A stretch of 64,000 nt of DNA from Dyadobacter diqingensis (GTDB lineage: Bacteria; Bacteroidota; Bacteroidia; Cytophagales; Spirosomataceae). Each line of letters begins with the position of its first letter. Positions within the stretch are counted from its first letter, which is position 1. The stretch spans positions 62,001-126,000 of the forward strand of contig NZ_JAMXKF010000011.1 in assembly GCF_024220585.1 (NCBI RefSeq). Direction: 5' to 3'. Below the pieces are notes generated by a model. That model had not been told where the DNA came from and did not search any database. It saw only the letters and a list, made by a program, of their open reading frames with translations. Made by a program: the position numbers and the translations under genes. Positions 41,548-49,911 of this stretch are shown in pieces.

Positions 41548-42342
41548 TTATTTGGAATCAACTTTCCATTCTTTTTTTGTTTTGGCATTCAGGAAATGAG
41601 TGAAAGTATCTCCACGAAGGCCAAGACGAATGGTTTCCAGTGGAATAAGTTCGCTTGGTGCAATATTGCCCAGGTTGACATTGGCTCCCAAAAGTTTTAC
41701 AAACCAAACCTGCTGCGACTTCTGCGGTGCTTCCCAAAGCATTTTTTCAAATGGGATCTGGGTTAAAATTTCTTCAACCAAACCCTGACGAACCTCGCCG
41801 CTCGCTCTGAAAAGACCCACATTTCCGGATTCTCTCGCTTCTCCGATCACTTTCCAGGCACCTGCTTCCAATTCCGACTGAATAAGCTGGATCCATTTGT
41901 AAGGCGGAATGATTTTATTCTCATCCTTTGAACCAACTTCAGATAGAACGGTAACCTGCTGCGCCAAAGTGCGAATATATCCACATTTTACATCCTGATG
42001 CATTTCTATTGATCCATCGGACACTTCCGCGTATTTCAGGTCGTATTTATCAAGTAGTTTGCGGTAGTCGTCAAACTGATTTCTTACAACAAAGGCTTCG
42101 AACAAGGTTCCTCCGAAGTATACTGGAATCCCGGCATTTTTATATACGGCCAGTTTTTCATTCAGGTTGGAGGTTACATAAGATGTGGCCCAGCCCAGCT
42201 TTACGATATCTATAAATGTGGAGGCACTGGAAAGCATATCTTCGGTTTCCCTGATACTGAGCCCTTTATCCATAACCATCGTAATTCCCTTTTCACGAGG
42301 CTTTTCAGAACGGGAAGGAACTTGTGATAACGTAAAATTCAT
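41548..42342 (-). CDS. ComA-like phosphosulfolactate synthase
   Basis: 264 residues from ATG 42342 (MNFTLSQVPSRSEKPREKGITMVMDKGLS). The TIM-barrel blocks FIDIVKLGWATSYV, GIPVYFGGTLFEAFVVRNQFDDY, KYAEVSDGSIEM, VLSEVGSKDE and WKVIGEARESGNVGLFRASGEVRQGLVEEI are typical of the phosphosulfolactate synthase family. That enzyme adds sulfite to phosphoenolpyruvate. In archaea it starts coenzyme M synthesis; Bacteroidota have no coenzyme M, so a sulfolactate or cysteate route is suggested. Links with sulfonolipids are an inference. The upstream ATG at 42390 gives 16 extra residues without family support. It is co-directional with dedA. Confidence 0.85.
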   Translation of the reverse strand: MNFTLSQVPSRSEKPREKGITMVMDKGLSIRETEDMLSSASTFIDIVKLGWATSYVTSNLNEKLAVYKNAGIPVYFGGTLFEAFVVRNQFDDYRKLLDKYDLKYAEVSDGSIEMHQDVKCGYIRTLAQQVTVLSEVGSKDENKIIPPYKWIQLIQSELEAGAWKVIGEARESGNVGLFRASGEVRQGLVEEILTQIPFEKMLWEAPQKSQQVWFVKLLGANVNLGNIAPSELIPLETIRLGLRGDTFTHFLNAKTKKEWKVDSK

Positions 42343-42514
42343 ATTTGGATACTCTTTTAAGTCTTCGAAAAACTCGGGCAAAGGTAGCAATTACCTTTGA
42401 TACGTAGCAATAAAATCCATAGTATTGACGCAAAGGAATACCTAAATCTATGATAATTACTATTTTTCAAATGTATACCTGTGTATATTTACTTTCTTTA
42501 ATCGATTTTTGAAA

Positions 42515-42985
42515 ATGACTGAACCCGATAAATCCATCACAGATAAGGCAACGACACGACTGGAATATATGCAGGCCTTTATTGGCAAGTCGATGCAGGA
42601 AAGTTTTTCGCCGGTCGGCAGATGGCTGAACGGAAAGCTGCTGGATATTCAGGATGGAAGTATGCAGGTGGAATACGTGGTACGTGAGGATATGTCCAAT
42701 CCAATGCGCGTGCTTCACGGTGGTATTGCGGCCACGATCCTTGATGATGTTGTGGGTACAATGGTTTTTGCCTTGGGACGTGAGTTTGCCTACACCTCTG
42801 TTAACCTGAATTGCGATTTTTTAAATGCTGCGAAAACGGGCGAGGTTGTCACGGCAAATGCCAAAGTAATCCGCGCGGGCAAGAATATAATTCACGTGGA
42901 AGGAGTGATTACAAATGCCGAGGGACTGATTATCGCCAAATGCAGCAGTAATCTTTTACAGACCAATCTGAAAATTCCGTTCTGA
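42515..42985 (+). CDS. PaaI/YdiI-type hotdog thioesterase
   Basis: 156 residues from ATG 42515. The hotdog core has NPMRVLHGGIAATILDDVVGTMVFALG (catalytic HGG block, about residues 70-90) and SVNLNCDFLNAAKTGEVVTANAKVIRAGKNIIHVEGVI. Acyl-CoA substrates, often aromatic ones, are usual in the family; the exact one is unknown. A TTG two codons upstream (42509) is possible. It ends one base before the stop of the converging ABC exporter gene with no terminator between. Confidence 0.87.
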   Translation: MTEPDKSITDKATTRLEYMQAFIGKSMQESFSPVGRWLNGKLLDIQDGSMQVEYVVREDMSNPMRVLHGGIAATILDDVVGTMVFALGREFAYTSVNLNCDFLNAAKTGEVVTANAKVIRAGKNIIHVEGVITNAEGLIIAKCSSNLLQTNLKIPF

Positions 42986-44869
42986 TCAAAGATAACCCTG
43001 GGCCTGCAATTGAAAAAGTTCGGCATATTTCCCATCCAGACCGAGCAACTCTTTATGAGATCCGAATTCGATTAGCCTTCCTTTTTCCAGGAATAAAATG
43101 CGGTCAGCCATCCTCACCGTAGAAAAACGATGTGAAATGAGCACCGCCATTTTGCCATGAATCAATTCACTGAAGCGTTGAAAAACCTTGTGTTCAGCTC
43201 TTGCGTCAAGGGCTGAGGTAGGTTCGTCCAAAACAATAAGCTGAGCATCCCGCATGTAGGCGCGTGCCAGCGCTATTTTTTGCCATTGTCCGCCGGAAAG
43301 CTCTGTACCTTCCTTGAATCTTTTACCTAAAACCTGATCAAAACCGTGTGGTAACTGCGCAATAACCTCGCTGGCCATGCTCATATCAGAGGCAACAGAG
43401 ATCGCTGCTTTGTCATCAATATTTTCAATATCTCCGACGGCAATATTGTCTGAAACTGTCATTTCGTAACGGATGTAATCCTGGAAGATAATCCCGATAT
43501 TGGCCCTCAGATCCGCCAGCTGATAGTCCAGAATATCAATTCCGTCGATCAGGATTCGGCCTTCCGTCGGTTTGTACAAGCAGGCCAGCAGTTTGACCAA
43601 GGTTGTTTTTCCTGCTCCGTTTTCACCAACCAGTGCCAGTTTTTCGCCGGGATTCAGGTTAAACGAAAGATCTTTAATAGCCCAGAAATCGCTGTCGGGA
43701 TATTTGAAGCTGACATTTTCAAAAGTTATGCCTTTTTTAATGGGGCGGGGTATGGATTTTCCATGCTCATTGGCCAGTATAGTCGGTTCAATCTCAAAAA
43801 AATCAAACAGGTCCTTAAGGTAGAGCGCATTCTCGGCAATCCCTGAAAAACGGCTCATTATACCCTGCAACATCCCATGCATGCGTTGGAAGGCTCCTGA
43901 AAGGAAAGTCATGGTTCCGATGGTGATCAGGCCGGCCAGTGTTTGCATCAGTACAAATAAATAAGCGGCGTAATAGGCCAAAGTACCGATTGCGGATAAC
44001 AAATATCCCCAGCCCGCCCGGCTTATGGCGATTTTTCGGTTTGCCAGAAAATATTCCTCCGAAAGTTCTTTAAAACGTTTGGAAAGATAATTTTCAAGCC
44101 CGAATACCTTCACTTCTTTCGCTGTTTCTGCACTTGAACCGAGGTAACGCAGATAATCGAGCTCACGCCTTTCGGGTGTCCAGCTACGGGTCAATGAGTA
44201 CGTTTTTTCATTAAAATGGGTTTCGCCAAGAAAAGAAGGGATAACGGCGATGATCAATATCAGGATAAGCCATGGATTGAAAACAATCAAACCCGCTCCA
44301 AGGGAAAGCAGCGTCACGATATCCTGCATTTGTGCCAGTGTCTGTGAAAGCAGGACAGTACGGCCGGAAGTCTGGCGACGGGCACGTTCCAGTTTGTCAT
44401 AAAAAACCGGATTCTCAAATTGATACAGATCCAGTTTTGCTGCATGATGTACCAGGTCCACAGAAGTTTTGTTGGCTACCAGATCACCCAGAAGGCTATC
44501 AAAAAGATTAATACAGCGATTTAAAAGATCGGAGACGATGGTTAATGCAAGTTCAGCACCAACCAGCATCCATAAATACCGGTGCGAATCGGCACGGTGA
44601 TCGGCAAGTCGGACTACTTCGTCAATAATTTCTTTACCAATGTAAAGCATTATCAGAGGAAGCCCGGATTTTATGAGCCGGAAAAGAACATTTCCAACGG
44701 TTAATAGTTTATTGGTTTCCCAGACGAGGCGAAAAAAACGGGGAAGGTTTTGCAAAGCGGAAAATCGCTTTTTGAAAGATTCTGACTTATCGGGAGATGA
44801 CTTAAAGGAATTGGTTGCCGGCTTTTTTTTCAATAGATCGAATATGAATGATGACTTATTGTAAATCAT
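42986..44869 (-). CDS. ABC exporter, fused permease and ATP-binding protein
   Basis: About 627 residues from ATG 44869. The N-terminal permease region (about residues 60-340) holds around six membrane helices (LTIVSDLLNRCINLFDSLL, WLILILIIAVIPSFLG, AYYAAYLFVLMQTLAGLITIG). The nucleotide-binding domain has Walker A LVGENGAGKTTLVKLL, the signature LSGGQWQKIALARA, Walker B LIVLDEPTSALD and the H-loop LISHRFSTVRMADRI. It is a half-transporter expected to dimerise. The substrate is unknown. The frame extends to 44911, but that N-terminus (MSQHFFKTNFF...) lacks support. It is divergent from mazG. Confidence 0.92.
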   Translation of the reverse strand: MIYNKSSFIFDLLKKKPATNSFKSSPDKSESFKKRFSALQNLPRFFRLVWETNKLLTVGNVLFRLIKSGLPLIMLYIGKEIIDEVVRLADHRADSHRYLWMLVGAELALTIVSDLLNRCINLFDSLLGDLVANKTSVDLVHHAAKLDLYQFENPVFYDKLERARRQTSGRTVLLSQTLAQMQDIVTLLSLGAGLIVFNPWLILILIIAVIPSFLGETHFNEKTYSLTRSWTPERRELDYLRYLGSSAETAKEVKVFGLENYLSKRFKELSEEYFLANRKIAISRAGWGYLLSAIGTLAYYAAYLFVLMQTLAGLITIGTMTFLSGAFQRMHGMLQGIMSRFSGIAENALYLKDLFDFFEIEPTILANEHGKSIPRPIKKGITFENVSFKYPDSDFWAIKDLSFNLNPGEKLALVGENGAGKTTLVKLLACLYKPTEGRILIDGIDILDYQLADLRANIGIIFQDYIRYEMTVSDNIAVGDIENIDDKAAISVASDMSMASEVIAQLPHGFDQVLGKRFKEGTELSGGQWQKIALARAYMRDAQLIVLDEPTSALDARAEHKVFQRFSELIHGKMAVLISHRFSTVRMADRILFLEKGRLIEFGSHKELLGLDGKYAELFQLQAQGYL

Positions 44870-44965
44870 TTTGTTATGAAAAAAGTTCGTTTTGAAAAAG
44901 TGCTGACTCACTTGACACTTTGTTGCGGTTCTTTGCCGACAGCGAAGTTTTCAAAACCGAAACAT

Positions 44966-44973
44966 TACCTTTG
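44966..44973 (+). promoter_or_regulatory. Candidate -7 element for mazG (near-leaderless)
   Basis: TACCTTTG matches TAnnTTTG exactly but ends only 4 bases before the mazG ATG at 44978. If real, transcription would start at or next to the ATG, giving a leaderless mRNA. No -33 TTTG is found at the normal distance. Confidence 0.35.
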
Positions 44974-44977
44974 TAAC

Positions 44978-45811
44978 ATGGAAAAACACTTCAATGAATT
45001 ACCCGAAAGCCGCCAGCAGCAACTGATGGCATTTGACCGTTTGCTGACCATCATGGATGAGCTTCGTGAGCAGTGCCCCTGGGACCGGAAACAGACGATG
45101 GACAGCCTGAGACATCTAACCATAGAAGAAACATATGAGCTGTCGGACGCAATTCTTGAAAATGATTTGCCTGAAATAAAGAAGGAGCTCGGAGACGTTC
45201 TTTTACATATCGTGTTTTATGCAAAAATAGCGTCCGAAAATAACCCTGATCTTGCACCAGGATTTGATATAAAGGATGTGTTGCATGGCATCTGTGACAA
45301 ACTGATTTCCCGTCATCCGCATATTTATGGAGACACCAAAGCTGATACGGAGGAGGAGGTAAAGCAAAATTGGGAGAAACTTAAATTGAAGGAAGGGAAT
45401 AAGTCGGTATTGTCAGGAGTTCCGTCTTCGTTGCCGGCATTGGTAAAAGCGATGCGTATCCAGGAAAAAGCCAGAGGTGCAGGCTTTGACTGGGATGAGA
45501 AGCAGCAGGTTTGGGAAAAGGTTGAGGAAGAATTGCAGGAATTTAAAGAAAATTTCAACATTGAATCACAGGAAGTCATTGATCAAAATGAGGCGGAAGC
45601 TGAATTTGGCGATTTACTTTTTTCACTGGTGAATTATTCGAGATTCGTCGATATCAATCCGGAAACAGCTCTGGAAAGGACCAACAAGAAATTCATCCGT
45701 CGTTTCCAATACATGGAAGAAGCTTCCAAAGCCGACGGGAAATCGTTAACAGAAATGACGCTTACAGAGATGGATGAGTACTGGAATCAGGCGAAGGTGT
45801 TGAAGGTTTAG
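44978..45811 (+). CDS. mazG: Nucleoside triphosphate pyrophosphohydrolase
   Basis: 277 residues from ATG 44978. It hydrolyses (d)NTPs to monophosphates, cleaning damaged or excess nucleotides. Two MazG domains are seen. The first has RLLTIMDELREQCPWDRKQTMDSLRHLTIEETYELSDAI with the metal-binding E-x-x-E and ELGDVLLHIVFYAKIA (E-x-x-D). The second, at about 150-265, has WEKVEEELQEFKENF and EFGDLLFSLVNYSRF. An in-frame ATG at 44876 would add 34 residues unlike the family and overlap the divergent ABC gene region, so it is rejected. Confidence 0.93.
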   Translation: MEKHFNELPESRQQQLMAFDRLLTIMDELREQCPWDRKQTMDSLRHLTIEETYELSDAILENDLPEIKKELGDVLLHIVFYAKIASENNPDLAPGFDIKDVLHGICDKLISRHPHIYGDTKADTEEEVKQNWEKLKLKEGNKSVLSGVPSSLPALVKAMRIQEKARGAGFDWDEKQQVWEKVEEELQEFKENFNIESQEVIDQNEAEAEFGDLLFSLVNYSRFVDINPETALERTNKKFIRRFQYMEEASKADGKSLTEMTLTEMDEYWNQAKVLKV

Positions 45812-45913
45812 ATTAAATTATTCATAATTTGATTAAGGTTTGTGTAGCAGAAATATGTTGCTGATATTGGATATAATTTGCGAAATGTATCAGTCAACAC
45901 ACTATGAACGGAC

Positions 45914-46444
45914 ATGAATTTACTTAAACGAGTGGAGCAATTGGAGAATATTTCTGTGGATCAGGGGAGGCAAATTGAGATCATTGCCGGTGGTTTGGCC
46001 AAGCTGACTACGGTGGTACACAAAGGTTTTGCTGATATCAAGAAACAGCAGACAGAAATAAGGAAGGACATAGCCGGCTTGCAGCGGGATATGTCTGGTG
46101 TGAAAACCGATATAAGTTCACTGAAACTTGATGTCAGCGGCCTTAAGTTGGATGTTAGTGTTTTGAAAATTGACGTTAGCGAGCTGAAAACCGATGTCAG
46201 TGTTTTGAAAATTGACGTTAGCGAGCTGAAAACTGATGTTAGTGTTTTGAAGGCTGATGTCAGCGAACTGAAAATTGATGTCAGTGTTTTGAAAGCCGAC
46301 GTTAACGGTCTAAAAACGGATGTTGCGGAAATAAAACAAGACTTAAATAATTTGCGAGGAGAAGTAAATGAACGTTTCGACAAAATGGAACGTAAATTTG
46401 ACGACAGATTCGATCTGCTCGTTTCTCTCATTAAAGCGAAATAA
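45914..46444 (+). CDS. Heptad-repeat coiled-coil protein of unknown function
   Basis: 176 residues. An N-terminal helical part (LLKRVEQLENISVDQGRQIEIIAGG) is followed by twelve uninterrupted heptads of the form S-x-L-K-x-D-V (residues 61-144) and a charged tail (NERFDKMERKFDDRFDLLVSLIKAK). Leu and Val at fixed heptad positions predict a long regular coiled coil of about 12 nm, likely dimeric or trimeric. No signal peptide or membrane segment, so cytoplasmic. I recognise no specific family. It lies just upstream of the thiamine pyrophosphokinase gene (9 bases), perhaps co-transcribed. Confidence 0.75.
   Translation: MNLLKRVEQLENISVDQGRQIEIIAGGLAKLTTVVHKGFADIKKQQTEIRKDIAGLQRDMSGVKTDISSLKLDVSGLKLDVSVLKIDVSELKTDVSVLKIDVSELKTDVSVLKADVSELKIDVSVLKADVNGLKTDVAEIKQDLNNLRGEVNERFDKMERKFDDRFDLLVSLIKAK
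46094..46345 (+). repeat. Twelve 21-bp coding repeats (heptads), with 42-bp higher-order copies
   Basis: The region encodes 12 heptads. Alternating SVLK/SELK units give a 42-bp period: 35 bases starting at 46157 recur identically at 46199. Such near-identical units point to recent expansion by slippage or recombination, and the repeat number may vary between strains. Confidence 0.8.
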
Positions 46445-46453
46445 GAATAATTA

Positions 46454-47116
46454 ATGTCTTCACATCATATCATTAGAGAAAAACAGGAGCCAGCACTGAT
46501 CATTGCCAATGGCGAGGCGTGCAGCGAAGAGTTATTGGGGCAACTGCTGGAATGGAGTCCTTTGGTGCTTGTTTTGGATCATGCCATTTACAGGGTTCTC
46601 GAACTGGGGATTAAGGTGGATGTGTGGTTGGGAGATTTTGATCAAAATCACGACTTTGAAGAAATCAGTGCCCGTCAGCATCCTTTGAAGATTGTGCATA
46701 CGCCGGACCAGGAAAAAACAGATCTCGAAAAGGCGATCGATTATCTGGTTGAAGAAGGTTTTCCGGCCGCCAATATTGTCTGGGCTACGGGGCGCCGTGC
46801 CGACCATTCCATTACCAATATTACCAATCTGGTCCGTTATAAGGAAACAATCCGTTTGGTGTTGTTTGATGACTATTCGAAAATTTTTCCGCTGTCGGGC
46901 GTTTTTGAAAAATGGTATGTGAAGGGAACACCCGTTTCGCTTATTCCTGTTGGTGTGGTTGAAGGGATTATTACTTCCGGTTTGAAATATAACCTTTACG
47001 ATGAAACACTGACGCTAGGCCACCGGACGGGTAACAGCAATGAGGCGGAAACCGATGGTATGGTTCGAATTTCCGCCCGAAATGGAGATTTGTTAATTAT
47101 GGAATGCTGGGATTAA
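46454..47116 (+). CDS. Thiamine pyrophosphokinase
   Basis: 220 residues. It makes thiamine diphosphate from thiamine and ATP. The segments ALIIANGEACSEELL, VLDHAIYRVLELGIKVDVWLGDFD (D-x-D metal motif), TPDQEKTDLEKAIDYL (K-T-D-x-x-K-A motif) and WATGRRADHSITNITNL match the family's catalytic domain. The C-terminal thiamine-binding half includes TSGLKYNLYDETLTLGHRTGNSNEAETDGMVRI with the S-N-x-x motif. It converges with the M1 aminopeptidase gene and overlaps its stop by 4 bases. No other thiamine gene is nearby. Confidence 0.88.
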   Translation: MSSHHIIREKQEPALIIANGEACSEELLGQLLEWSPLVLVLDHAIYRVLELGIKVDVWLGDFDQNHDFEEISARQHPLKIVHTPDQEKTDLEKAIDYLVEEGFPAANIVWATGRRADHSITNITNLVRYKETIRLVLFDDYSKIFPLSGVFEKWYVKGTPVSLIPVGVVEGIITSGLKYNLYDETLTLGHRTGNSNEAETDGMVRISARNGDLLIMECWD

Positions 47117-48744
47117 ACACCTTTGGATTCCACATAGAAGTTGCGGTCTACCACCAGCGTTTTTTCTCCCTTGGTCTTCAAAGTTTTCCATTCAGAAGTG
47201 GGAGAGATAAACTGATCTTTTCCTTCACCCAGTTTTATTTTAACAGGCATATCAAATCCGTTTACGACGTTGGTCCAGCGGTACTCCACCGTGTTGCCTT
47301 TAAATGAATATTCCAGAACCGGAATACGGGTGTCTCTTAAATACTGGTCAAAAACTTTGCTGATGTCACGTCCCGCATTTTTGCTGACATAACCCTCAAT
47401 CTGAGCAGTTTCAACGGTTTGATGATAAAATGTTTTGTTGAGCCCTCTCAATATCTGGCGCCATTTTTCATCATCATTTACAACCTGACGGATCGTATGA
47501 AGCATATTGCCGCCCTTGTAATACATATCTCTCGATCCTTCCCGGTTTACATGGTAAGGGCCGATGATGGGTTTATCGTTCGCGATAAGAGCACGGGTCC
47601 CAATCACATAATCAGATCCGGCCTCTTTGCCAAAATAATATTCCGTGTAAAGGTTCTCTGAATAGTTGGTGAAACTTTCATGAATCCACATATCGGCAAC
47701 GTCCTTGTACGTAATATTGTTGGCAAACCATTCGTGACCGCTTTCGTGGATGATGATAAAATCCCATTTTAATCCCCAGCCTGTTTTGGATAAGTCGCGG
47801 CCGAGATAACCCATTTTATAACCGTTTCCATATGTGACGGAGCTCTGGTGTTCCATGCCCAGGTAAGGTACTTCAACCAACTTGTATCCGTCTTCGTAAA
47901 AAGGGTATGGTCCAAACCAGTGTTCAAAAGCTTTGAGCATTTTGTTTGCCTGCTGAAATTGTACTTTCGCTTTTTCAAGATTTTCAGGATACACGTAAAA
48001 GCTCACCGGCAAATCACCTTTTTCACCCTTGTAAATTTCCTTCCAGCTTACATAATTTGCTACGTTCATATTCACGCCGTAATTATTGATCGGATTGACA
48101 ACGGCCCAATTGAAAGTATGCGTATCATCGCTGTTCTCAACAATGCTTCGTAGTTTTCCATTGGATACATCCGTCATCTTTTTAGGCACTGTGACACTGA
48201 CCATCATGCTGTCCGGTTCATCATACATATGATCTTTGCAGGGCCACCACACGCTTGATCCAAGACCCTGGCATGAAGTGGAAATGATGGTGTTTCCATT
48301 GCCATCAGGAACCCATTGCACGCCACCATCCCAGGGCGGGCGGCGGGCGAGGCGGGGACGTCCCGAGTAAAATACCTCGATCGATTCCAGTTTACCTTTC
48401 TCTTGTTTCTTGCTTAAATCAATAAAGAACGCATTTCCATCTCTTTTGAAAGCAAGTGTTTGTCCGTCCTGAGTTACCTTTTCAATTTTTAAAGGCTCCT
48501 GTAAGTCGACTTGCAGGGTTTGGTAAGGTTGCAAAACCTTGTAATTAATAACGGTGCTACCGGTAATGGTACTGTCCTGTGCATTGGGGCGCACTTTCAA
48601 ATGGTAATAAGTAAGATCCCACCATACACGCTCCGGGGTAACCGATCCGCGAAGTGTATCGGCGTGGGTAAAAACAGTTTGTTCCTGGGCAACGGAAAGA
48701 AAAGGACTTATGAATAGACAAAAAGAAAAAAGGTTCTTTAACAT
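47113..48744 (-). CDS. Secreted M1 family zinc aminopeptidase
   Basis: 543 residues. A signal peptide (LFSFCLFISPFLSVAQ) suggests a periplasmic or outer location. The N-terminal beta domain precedes the exopeptidase block VPYLGMEHQSSVTYG (G-x-M-E-N variant GMEHQ). The zinc site HESGHEWFANN with the third ligand Glu in MWIHESF 18 residues later fits HEXXH-x18-E. It lacks the large C-terminal helical domain of full-size M1 enzymes, as many Bacteroidota members do. It may trim peptides for uptake. It is the last minus-strand gene of the group that includes the kelch protein, 43 bases upstream. Confidence 0.92.
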   Translation of the reverse strand: MLKNLFSFCLFISPFLSVAQEQTVFTHADTLRGSVTPERVWWDLTYYHLKVRPNAQDSTITGSTVINYKVLQPYQTLQVDLQEPLKIEKVTQDGQTLAFKRDGNAFFIDLSKKQEKGKLESIEVFYSGRPRLARRPPWDGGVQWVPDGNGNTIISTSCQGLGSSVWWPCKDHMYDEPDSMMVSVTVPKKMTDVSNGKLRSIVENSDDTHTFNWAVVNPINNYGVNMNVANYVSWKEIYKGEKGDLPVSFYVYPENLEKAKVQFQQANKMLKAFEHWFGPYPFYEDGYKLVEVPYLGMEHQSSVTYGNGYKMGYLGRDLSKTGWGLKWDFIIIHESGHEWFANNITYKDVADMWIHESFTNYSENLYTEYYFGKEAGSDYVIGTRALIANDKPIIGPYHVNREGSRDMYYKGGNMLHTIRQVVNDDEKWRQILRGLNKTFYHQTVETAQIEGYVSKNAGRDISKVFDQYLRDTRIPVLEYSFKGNTVEYRWTNVVNGFDMPVKIKLGEGKDQFISPTSEWKTLKTKGEKTLVVDRNFYVESKGV

Positions 48745-48787
48745 TTACTGAACAGGTTAGGATAATTTATAGTCTGATTGTAGTTGA

Positions 48788-49771
48788 TTATTCTTCCAGA
48801 ACTTCCATGGTATTTAATTCGGGACCACCGCCACGGTTGGCTGAACCGGCTGCGATGTACACTTTTTTGTTCATCGAAACAGCTTGTGTACCATGCCGGC
48901 CCTGATGCATGGAAGGGTATTTTTCCCATTTTTGCGTTTGGGTATTGAAAGCCTCTACTTCGTTGTGTGCTTCTACGTGTGCATCACTTTCCCCGCCGAT
49001 GACCAGAAGTTTTTTACCCAGGGCAATCGTTGTATTTCCGGCGCGTTTTGTAGGAATGTTGTTGGAGGCGTCAAGCGTGGTCCATTTACCCATTTTAAAA
49101 TCGTAAACGTCCACTTCGGCAATAGTCGTATTAAGAACCTGGTTAATTCTGGCAGTCGACAACCGGCCGCCAGCTACATAAAGTTTGTTATTCACAACGG
49201 CGACTTGTACATGATCACGCGGGCGAGGTGCTTCTGCAAGCTGCTGCCAGGTATTGGTTGCCGGATTGTATTCATCAAACCAGGTTACCTGTCCGTCCCA
49301 ATGCCCATCCTGGATACCGCAGACCAGGTATATTTTGTCATTTAATACAAAAGCGCCGGCTGCCCCGCGTCTCCGGTTTTCAGGTATTTCCGGCCCTTTG
49401 CGCCATTCGTTTTTAACAGGGTTGAAGATATAAATATTGGGAATCGGGGTTTCATGGGGATAACTGCCTGTAAAGGCGCCCAAAACGTAAATTTCATTTT
49501 TAAAAGACACGGCCTGAAAATGACTCATTTCCATAGGTGCTTTGCTAAGCGTAACCCAGGTGTCTTTTTTCGGATCATACTCATCGACAGATTTTAACCC
49601 ACGACCGCCCAACAGGTACAGTTTTCCATTGGCATGGGACATCGCATTTTCGTGCCTTTTGTCGGGAAGGTTTTCGGGTTCTATGGCACGCCAGATTTGG
49701 GCTGTGGCGCTAACGGTCATTGCATTAATGACCAGAAGAAGTGCTCCGATTTTGTAGAATGCGTTCATCAT
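48788..49771 (-). CDS. Kelch-repeat beta-propeller protein, exported
   Basis: 327 residues. A signal peptide (FYKIGALLLVINAMTVSATAQ) precedes about six kelch units, each with a GG turn and later Trp (for example GKLYLLGGRG, NEIYVLGAF, NKLYVAGGRLS, KKLLVIGGESDAHVE, KKVYIAAGSANRGGG). This forms a single propeller. Similar proteins include sialate mutarotases and galactose-oxidase-like folds, but key residues cannot be matched, so no enzyme activity is claimed. It lies downstream of the glucanase genes, separated by a hairpin, so it may be a separate unit. Confidence 0.85.
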   Translation of the reverse strand: MMNAFYKIGALLLVINAMTVSATAQIWRAIEPENLPDKRHENAMSHANGKLYLLGGRGLKSVDEYDPKKDTWVTLSKAPMEMSHFQAVSFKNEIYVLGAFTGSYPHETPIPNIYIFNPVKNEWRKGPEIPENRRRGAAGAFVLNDKIYLVCGIQDGHWDGQVTWFDEYNPATNTWQQLAEAPRPRDHVQVAVVNNKLYVAGGRLSTARINQVLNTTIAEVDVYDFKMGKWTTLDASNNIPTKRAGNTTIALGKKLLVIGGESDAHVEAHNEVEAFNTQTQKWEKYPSMHQGRHGTQAVSMNKKVYIAAGSANRGGGPELNTMEVLEE

Positions 49772-49791
49772 AAATTGTCCAGGTATAAGTT

Positions 49792-49821
49792 CCTTCCGGG
49801 ATTTTTTAAGATCCCGGAAGG
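49792..49821. terminator. Hairpin terminator between the glucanase and kelch genes
   Basis: CCTTCCGGGAT at 49792-49802 pairs perfectly with 49811-49821, with an eight-base T-rich loop. It lies about 90 bases after the stop of the GH144-type gene (49912) and about 20 bases before the kelch start, and probably ends the glucan operon. No long T-run follows on the minus strand. Confidence 0.65.
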
Positions 49822-49911
49822 CTGAGAAATACCATTAAGGTACAATTTATTTTATAAATTCGAAAGATCAGTATCGGCTTCTGATTCTTGCGAATATTGG
49901 GTAATGAATGA

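Noticed and set aside
44876..44977. N-terminal extension of mazG
   Set aside because: The 34 extra residues are unlike MazG proteins and overlap the region upstream of the divergent ABC gene.
45961..46431. Long open frame on the minus strand opposite the heptad-repeat gene
   Set aside because: It is the mirror of the repetitive coding sequence: periodic codons keep the other strand open. The plus-strand frame gives a sensible coiled coil and fits the neighbours.
48335..48362. GC-rich stretch in the M1 aminopeptidase gene, at first sight like the insert in the FG-GAP gene
   Set aside because: It encodes the normal GRPRLARRPPWDGG segment that relatives also have at the same length, so no insertion is needed.
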